Part shown: one piece after another, positions 34,429-35,163 of the stretch
Layout of the letters: the number at the start of each line of letters is the position of its first letter
Numbering within the stretch: the stretch's first letter is position 1
Source: a virus
DNA: 35,163 nt
Reading direction: 5' to 3' (one strand)
IMG/VR virus record: IMGVR_UViG_3300020203_000005
Location: 1 to 35,163 of that record
Notes under the pieces: model-generated
What the model saw: only the letters and a program-made list of their open reading frames with translations
What the model was told of the DNA's origin: nothing
The model's database searches: none
Program-made: the position numbers and the translations under genes

Positions 34429-34728
34429 TCAAGCCGTAACAGGGGATAAGTTATCCACAGTTTTCTTCTTCGGACAATTCATATACCACCAGAGGCTATA
34501 AAAGTTCTTGGCTTGCTCACACTGTTTGTAGTGAGCATGTAGGTCTTCTACTTCTTTTATATGTGACATCTTACTAGCGTAAAAGCCAGGGGTAAGGGGT
34601 TTGTAGCCGCTTTGTGTTCGGCTGTGATTTAACTTAGTCACGAACGGCTCGATAGCGGCACTTCTGGCACTAGTAGCCTTACTCTTAGGCTTCTGGTAAC
34701 GCTTTATATCAAATAGTGAGCTGTCCAT
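34429..34728 (-). CDS. Basic hypothetical protein (99 aa)
   Basis: It starts at ATG 34728, one base after the stop of the winged-helix gene. The N-terminus is basic (DIKRYQKPKSKATSARS). The second half (KPLTPGFYASKMSHIKEVED then CEQAKNFYSLWWYMNC) has the form of the C-terminal domain of some phage replication or DnaD-like helper proteins, but this is an impression from pattern only. Its position after a DNA-binding gene in the early operon would suit a replication accessory. Confidence 0.45.
   Translation of the reverse strand: MDSSLFDIKRYQKPKSKATSARSAAIEPFVTKLNHSRTQSGYKPLTPGFYASKMSHIKEVEDLHAHYKQCEQAKNFYSLWWYMNCPKKKTVDNLSPVTA
34451..34459 (+). other. DnaA-box-like TTATCCACA
   Basis: A perfect 9-mer inside the 3' end of the 34429-34728 gene, the only strict copy found within a coding sequence. 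Confidence 0.45.
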
Positions 34729-34729
34729 A

Positions 34730-35014
34730 CTAGCCCGTTACCGCTTCTAAGTACTGCACTACTACACCATTCTCTACCCTGTAGCGGGGCTTCAGTGACG
34801 TTGTCGGGGTATACCAGTAGAACACTGTACCTTTTACCACGTCACGTTCTAGCTTGCCGTCTTCGTGTAGTTCTCTTAATCTTCGACTGGAATTACTGGC
34901 CTTGTACGTGGTGCTGGCGGCTACTAGACGTTCTATCTCGCCCCCACTAATGTGTACACCTGGGTGCTTTTGATAATAGGCTAGTATTCTTTCAGATAAT
35001 GATTGCTTTTTCAT
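34730..35014 (-). CDS. Winged-helix DNA-binding protein (94 aa)
   Basis: I start at ATG 35014 (MKKQSLSERILAYYQKHPGV). The order helix (SERILAYYQKH), HISGGEIERLV, recognition-type helix (KASNSSRRLRELHEDGKL) and a wing (ERDVVKGTVFYWY) is a typical small winged helix. It probably acts as a phage transcription regulator. The -10 TATAAT ends six bases before the ATG, so the message is predicted leaderless. A terminator lies directly upstream. Confidence 0.65.
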   Translation of the reverse strand: MKKQSLSERILAYYQKHPGVHISGGEIERLVAASTTYKASNSSRRLRELHEDGKLERDVVKGTVFYWYTPTTSLKPRYRVENGVVVQYLEAVTG

Positions 35015-35020
35015 ACTTGT

Positions 35021-35054
35021 ATTATACAAACAAAAAAGCCCCGAATGGGCTTTG
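35021..35054 (-). terminator. Terminator fused to the winged-helix promoter
   Basis: On the minus strand AAAGCCC-ATTC-GGGGCTTT is followed by TTTGTTTG and then TATAAT (35026-35021). The U-rich tail of the terminator merges into the -10 of the next gene, as in the 10.9-11.3 kb array. Confidence 0.65.
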
Positions 35055-35069
35055 ATGTGTGTATAACTT

Positions 35070-35163
35070 TTACTTCTTCTTTGGTCTGCCTTTCTTTTTG
35101 GGTTTGGTAGTGACTGGAAAAGTTGTCGGATAATAGCCTGTCCCACCTCCACCTGTCCCACCT
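35070..35163 (-). CDS. Coiled-coil protein with Gly-Thr linker (3' part)
   Basis: This is the C-terminal continuation of the gene at 1-299. Across the junction the frame reads on through GGGT repeats into YYPTTFPVTTKPKKKGRPKKK and stops at TAA 35070-35072. The KKGRPKKK tail resembles an AT-hook or nuclear-type basic tail and should bind nucleic acid. The unbroken frame is direct evidence that the ends are contiguous. Confidence 0.7.
   Translation of the reverse strand, partial: GGTGGGGTGYYPTTFPVTTKPKKKGRPKKK

Overview
The window looks like a complete genome of a tailed phage, probably a podovirus. It has a large and a small terminase, a portal, a scaffold, a major capsid protein, a tail nozzle-like protein, two glycine-rich internal virion proteins, fibre and adhesin genes and a lysis cassette, but no tape measure or sheath. 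The last 24 bases repeat the first 24. Joining the two ends restores one open reading frame through a Gly-Thr repeat, so the molecule is circular or circularly permuted in the assembly. No integrase, DNA polymerase, primase, helicase or RNA polymerase could be recognised.

Layout. Positions 1-1600 hold a short leftward early operon with a probable ssDNA-binding protein and small acidic proteins. A divergent control region at 1600-1770 carries three DnaA-box-like 9-mers. A rightward operon of about 20 small, mostly unknown genes runs to 8.0 kb; it includes a P-loop kinase, a coiled-coil protein, a DpnD/PcfM-like protein and a methyltransferase remnant. A small leftward island of Cys/His-rich and HNH-like genes lies at 8.19-8.83 kb. 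The segment 8.9-11.3 kb is rich in RNA elements: a 28-bp direct repeat carrying a promoter, a tRNA-Lys-like gene, a second cloverleaf-like RNA, a membrane-anchored lysozyme split by an in-frame TGA, and a tandem series of hairpins fused to promoters. From 11.3 to 31.4 kb the late genes all run leftward: lysis, adhesins, internal proteins, nozzle, head, portal, terminase. From 31.4 to 35.1 kb there is a leftward early/middle region (NinG-like nuclease, HNH protein, winged-helix protein) separated by structured non-coding RNA.

Host. Promoters are sigma70-like (TTGACA / TATAAT, often extended -10). Most starts lack a Shine-Dalgarno and sit in AT-rich contexts such as AAATAATATG or AAAGATATATG. 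Several genes place the ATG 6-8 bases after the -10, so their mRNAs should be leaderless or nearly so. UGA is a normal stop in many genes. The DnaA-box consensus suggests dependence on host DnaA. Together this fits a bacterium with weak Shine-Dalgarno use; a Patescibacteria (CPR) host is my inference and is not proven by anything in the sequence.

The least ordinary parts are the array of terminator hairpins whose tails double as the next promoter (10.86-11.29 kb), the set of tRNA-like or cloverleaf RNAs (9.19, 9.55, 31.43 and 34.3 kb), and several genes that appear to need recoding or unusual initiation (capsid without a start codon, propeller in +1 frame, lysozyme behind UGA).
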